Made by a program: the position numbers and the translations under genes. Positions 63,019 to 64,000 of a DNA stretch of 64,000 nt are shown here, one piece after another. The notes under the pieces were generated by a model. It worked only from the letters and a program-made list of their open reading frames with translations. It was not told the DNA's origin and searched no databases. How positions within the stretch are numbered: the stretch's first letter is position 1; the number at the start of each line of letters is the position of its first letter. Source of the stretch: Pseudidiomarina homiensis (lineage in GTDB: Bacteria; Pseudomonadota; Gammaproteobacteria; Enterobacterales; Alteromonadaceae); the NCBI RefSeq assembly GCF_003987225.1, contig NZ_PIPX01000002.1, positions 124,001 through 188,000 of the forward strand, read 5' to 3'.

Positions 63019-64000
63019 TCACGGCGACGAGACCGAGCGTTAATAACGGCACAATCACCACGGCAATATAGGCGTACGACAGCATGCCGTAGCCACTGGC
63101 GATAAGATCAATAATGCCTACCGCTTTGGCCAAGTACGTCGCCACGAACACAAAGCCAATGGCAATCATTGCCCGATAATACTGCGGAAAAGCTTTGTTG
63201 CGACCGCTAAAGCTATTGGCTACCCGCTCATTAACCGCATGAATCACGCCGGTGCCTGTTTCAATGAAGGTGCCGAATAACATCACCTGAAAAATCACAA
63301 ACAACCATAGTAAGTTCAATGTCGCTAGCACATCGATAATGGGTACTGCTGCGCTGAGCGTGCTGGGGTAGCCCGCCAACAAGGTAACGAACACGAAGAT
63401 GCCGGGAATGATGGCGATGACGCCAGCGAACGCGCCCGCACCTAGGGCGTGGCGTGAGCGGCGAAAGCGTGGCACCACAAACAGCACAGCGGCGAGGGCA
63501 TTAAGGTTATAAGCTGCATAGCGCACGCCGTCGACCCCCCAGCTACCGCTGACTTCCGCTGCGGCGATGCGCTGCATGATGTCGTTGCCGTAGTTACTGA
63601 AGGTAAAGCTAAAGAGCACGATGTAGGTTAGGTACAATAGCGCTGACCAGCCGACAAAAAACCTTTCGATCCAGCGGCTTCCAAAGAAGGCAAGAGCCCC
63701 TACGCAGACCATTAAGGTCAGCACACCGATGTCTGCAGGCATGCCCAAGAGCTGCTCAACAATCTCGCCGGCGGCGGAGCCAATAACGGCCAAGACTAGC
63801 AGCGCGATGAGCAGGTAGATGACTTCAAACAACCACCAAAATCGTCCGAGCAATGCTTGGAAGAAGGTGCGGTAATTGTAACTTTGCGTAAGACGGGCAA
63901 ATTCGAAGGCAATGGCGAGCACGATACCCCACACCAAGCATGAAATAAGCATACCCACGAGTCCGCCAGCAGCGCCGTGCACCAGAAAGAATTCGGCGAT
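62972..64000 (-). CDS. YkvI-like membrane transporter, N-terminal end outside window
   Basis: The visible 343 codons, open to the window edge, encode a ten-helix APC-superfamily protein of the YkvI type. The edge reads IAEFFLVHGAAGGLVG, the segment that follows the family's N-terminal GxGFASGQE motif, so the true start lies beyond 64000 (the GTG at 63982 is not it). The substrate is unknown; the neighbours suggest an amino acid or peptide product. Convergent with the GntR-type gene. Confidence 0.8.
   Translation of the reverse strand: MAEFFLVHGAAGGLVGMLISCLVWGIVLAIAFEFARLTQSYNYRTFFQALLGRFWWLFEVIYLLIALLVLAVIGSAAGEIVEQLLGMPADIGVLTLMVCVGALAFFGSRWIERFFVGWSALLYLTYIVLFSFTFSNYGNDIMQRIAAAEVSGSWGVDGVRYAAYNLNALAAVLFVVPRFRRSRHALGAGAFAGVIAIIPGIFVFVTLLAGYPSTLSAAVPIIDVLATLNLLWLFVIFQVMLFGTFIETGTGVIHAVNERVANSFSGRNKAFPQYYRAMIAIGFVFVATYLAKAVGIIDLIASGYGMLSYAYIAVVIVPLLTLGLVAVIKQSSPAYKTAYSEK

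Overview
The window is a piece of a gammaproteobacterial chromosome. The glnA-(DUF4124)-ntrB-ntrC operon, cpxRA-like pair, pldB, fieF, trmL, pyrE, rph/yicC, rlmA and two Fur-box TonB receptors together suggest an Alteromonadales-type marine bacterium, most likely near Idiomarinaceae. This placement is inferred from gene content and was not tested. There are no rRNA or tRNA genes, CRISPR arrays, transposases or integrases that I can recognise.

Layout. 0-5.3 kb: the 5' part of a membrane sensor gene (cut by the window edge), then an RND efflux pair. 5.3-10.2 kb: nitrogen regulation, with NtrC boxes and a sigma-54 promoter before glnA and another NtrC box on the ntrB start codon. 10.2-18.6 kb: a CpxR/CpxA-like pair with a lysophospholipase, convergent with a tightly packed solute-binding protein-trmL-fieF operon; then a cyanophycinase-like protein that lacks the catalytic serine, and pyrE. 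18.6-24.4 kb: housekeeping genes (rph, yicC) strewn with six GTAG-headed REP hairpins; one REP pair brackets a two-gene nuclease-fold cassette; then a diguanylate cyclase. 24.4-31.2 kb: a Fic protein, rlmA, DUF885 and DUF4097 lipoproteins, an SDR enzyme and a LysE exporter. 31.2-36.9 kb: a siderophore receptor with a PepSY reductase, a yefM-yoeB toxin-antitoxin pair and small periplasmic or lipoprotein genes.

36.9-52.3 kb is an A+T-rich defence island. It starts with a type II restriction-modification pair that closely resembles MspI (methyltransferase with its own N-terminal HTH and a palindromic operator; MspI-fold endonuclease carrying an extra 190-residue N-terminal region). Next comes an operon of three genes joined by 4-bp overlaps: an unassigned 1010-aa protein, a 1793-aa SF2 helicase with a DUF1998-like C-terminus (DruE-like), and a 654-aa NERD nuclease/UvrD-like helicase. 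The first two look like a Druantia-type system; the third gene is the unexpected part. After ppiC lies a methyltransferase-HNH fusion protein. 

52.3-64 kb: membrane proteins, including a run of four tiny two-helix proteins (one only 59 aa), a second Fur-controlled TonB receptor, an AAA ATPase (DUF4143) preceded by four 22-bp iterated repeats, and a gene group for D-amino-acid/peptide metabolism (amidohydrolase, serine hydrolase, GntR regulator, YkvI-like transporter cut by the right edge).
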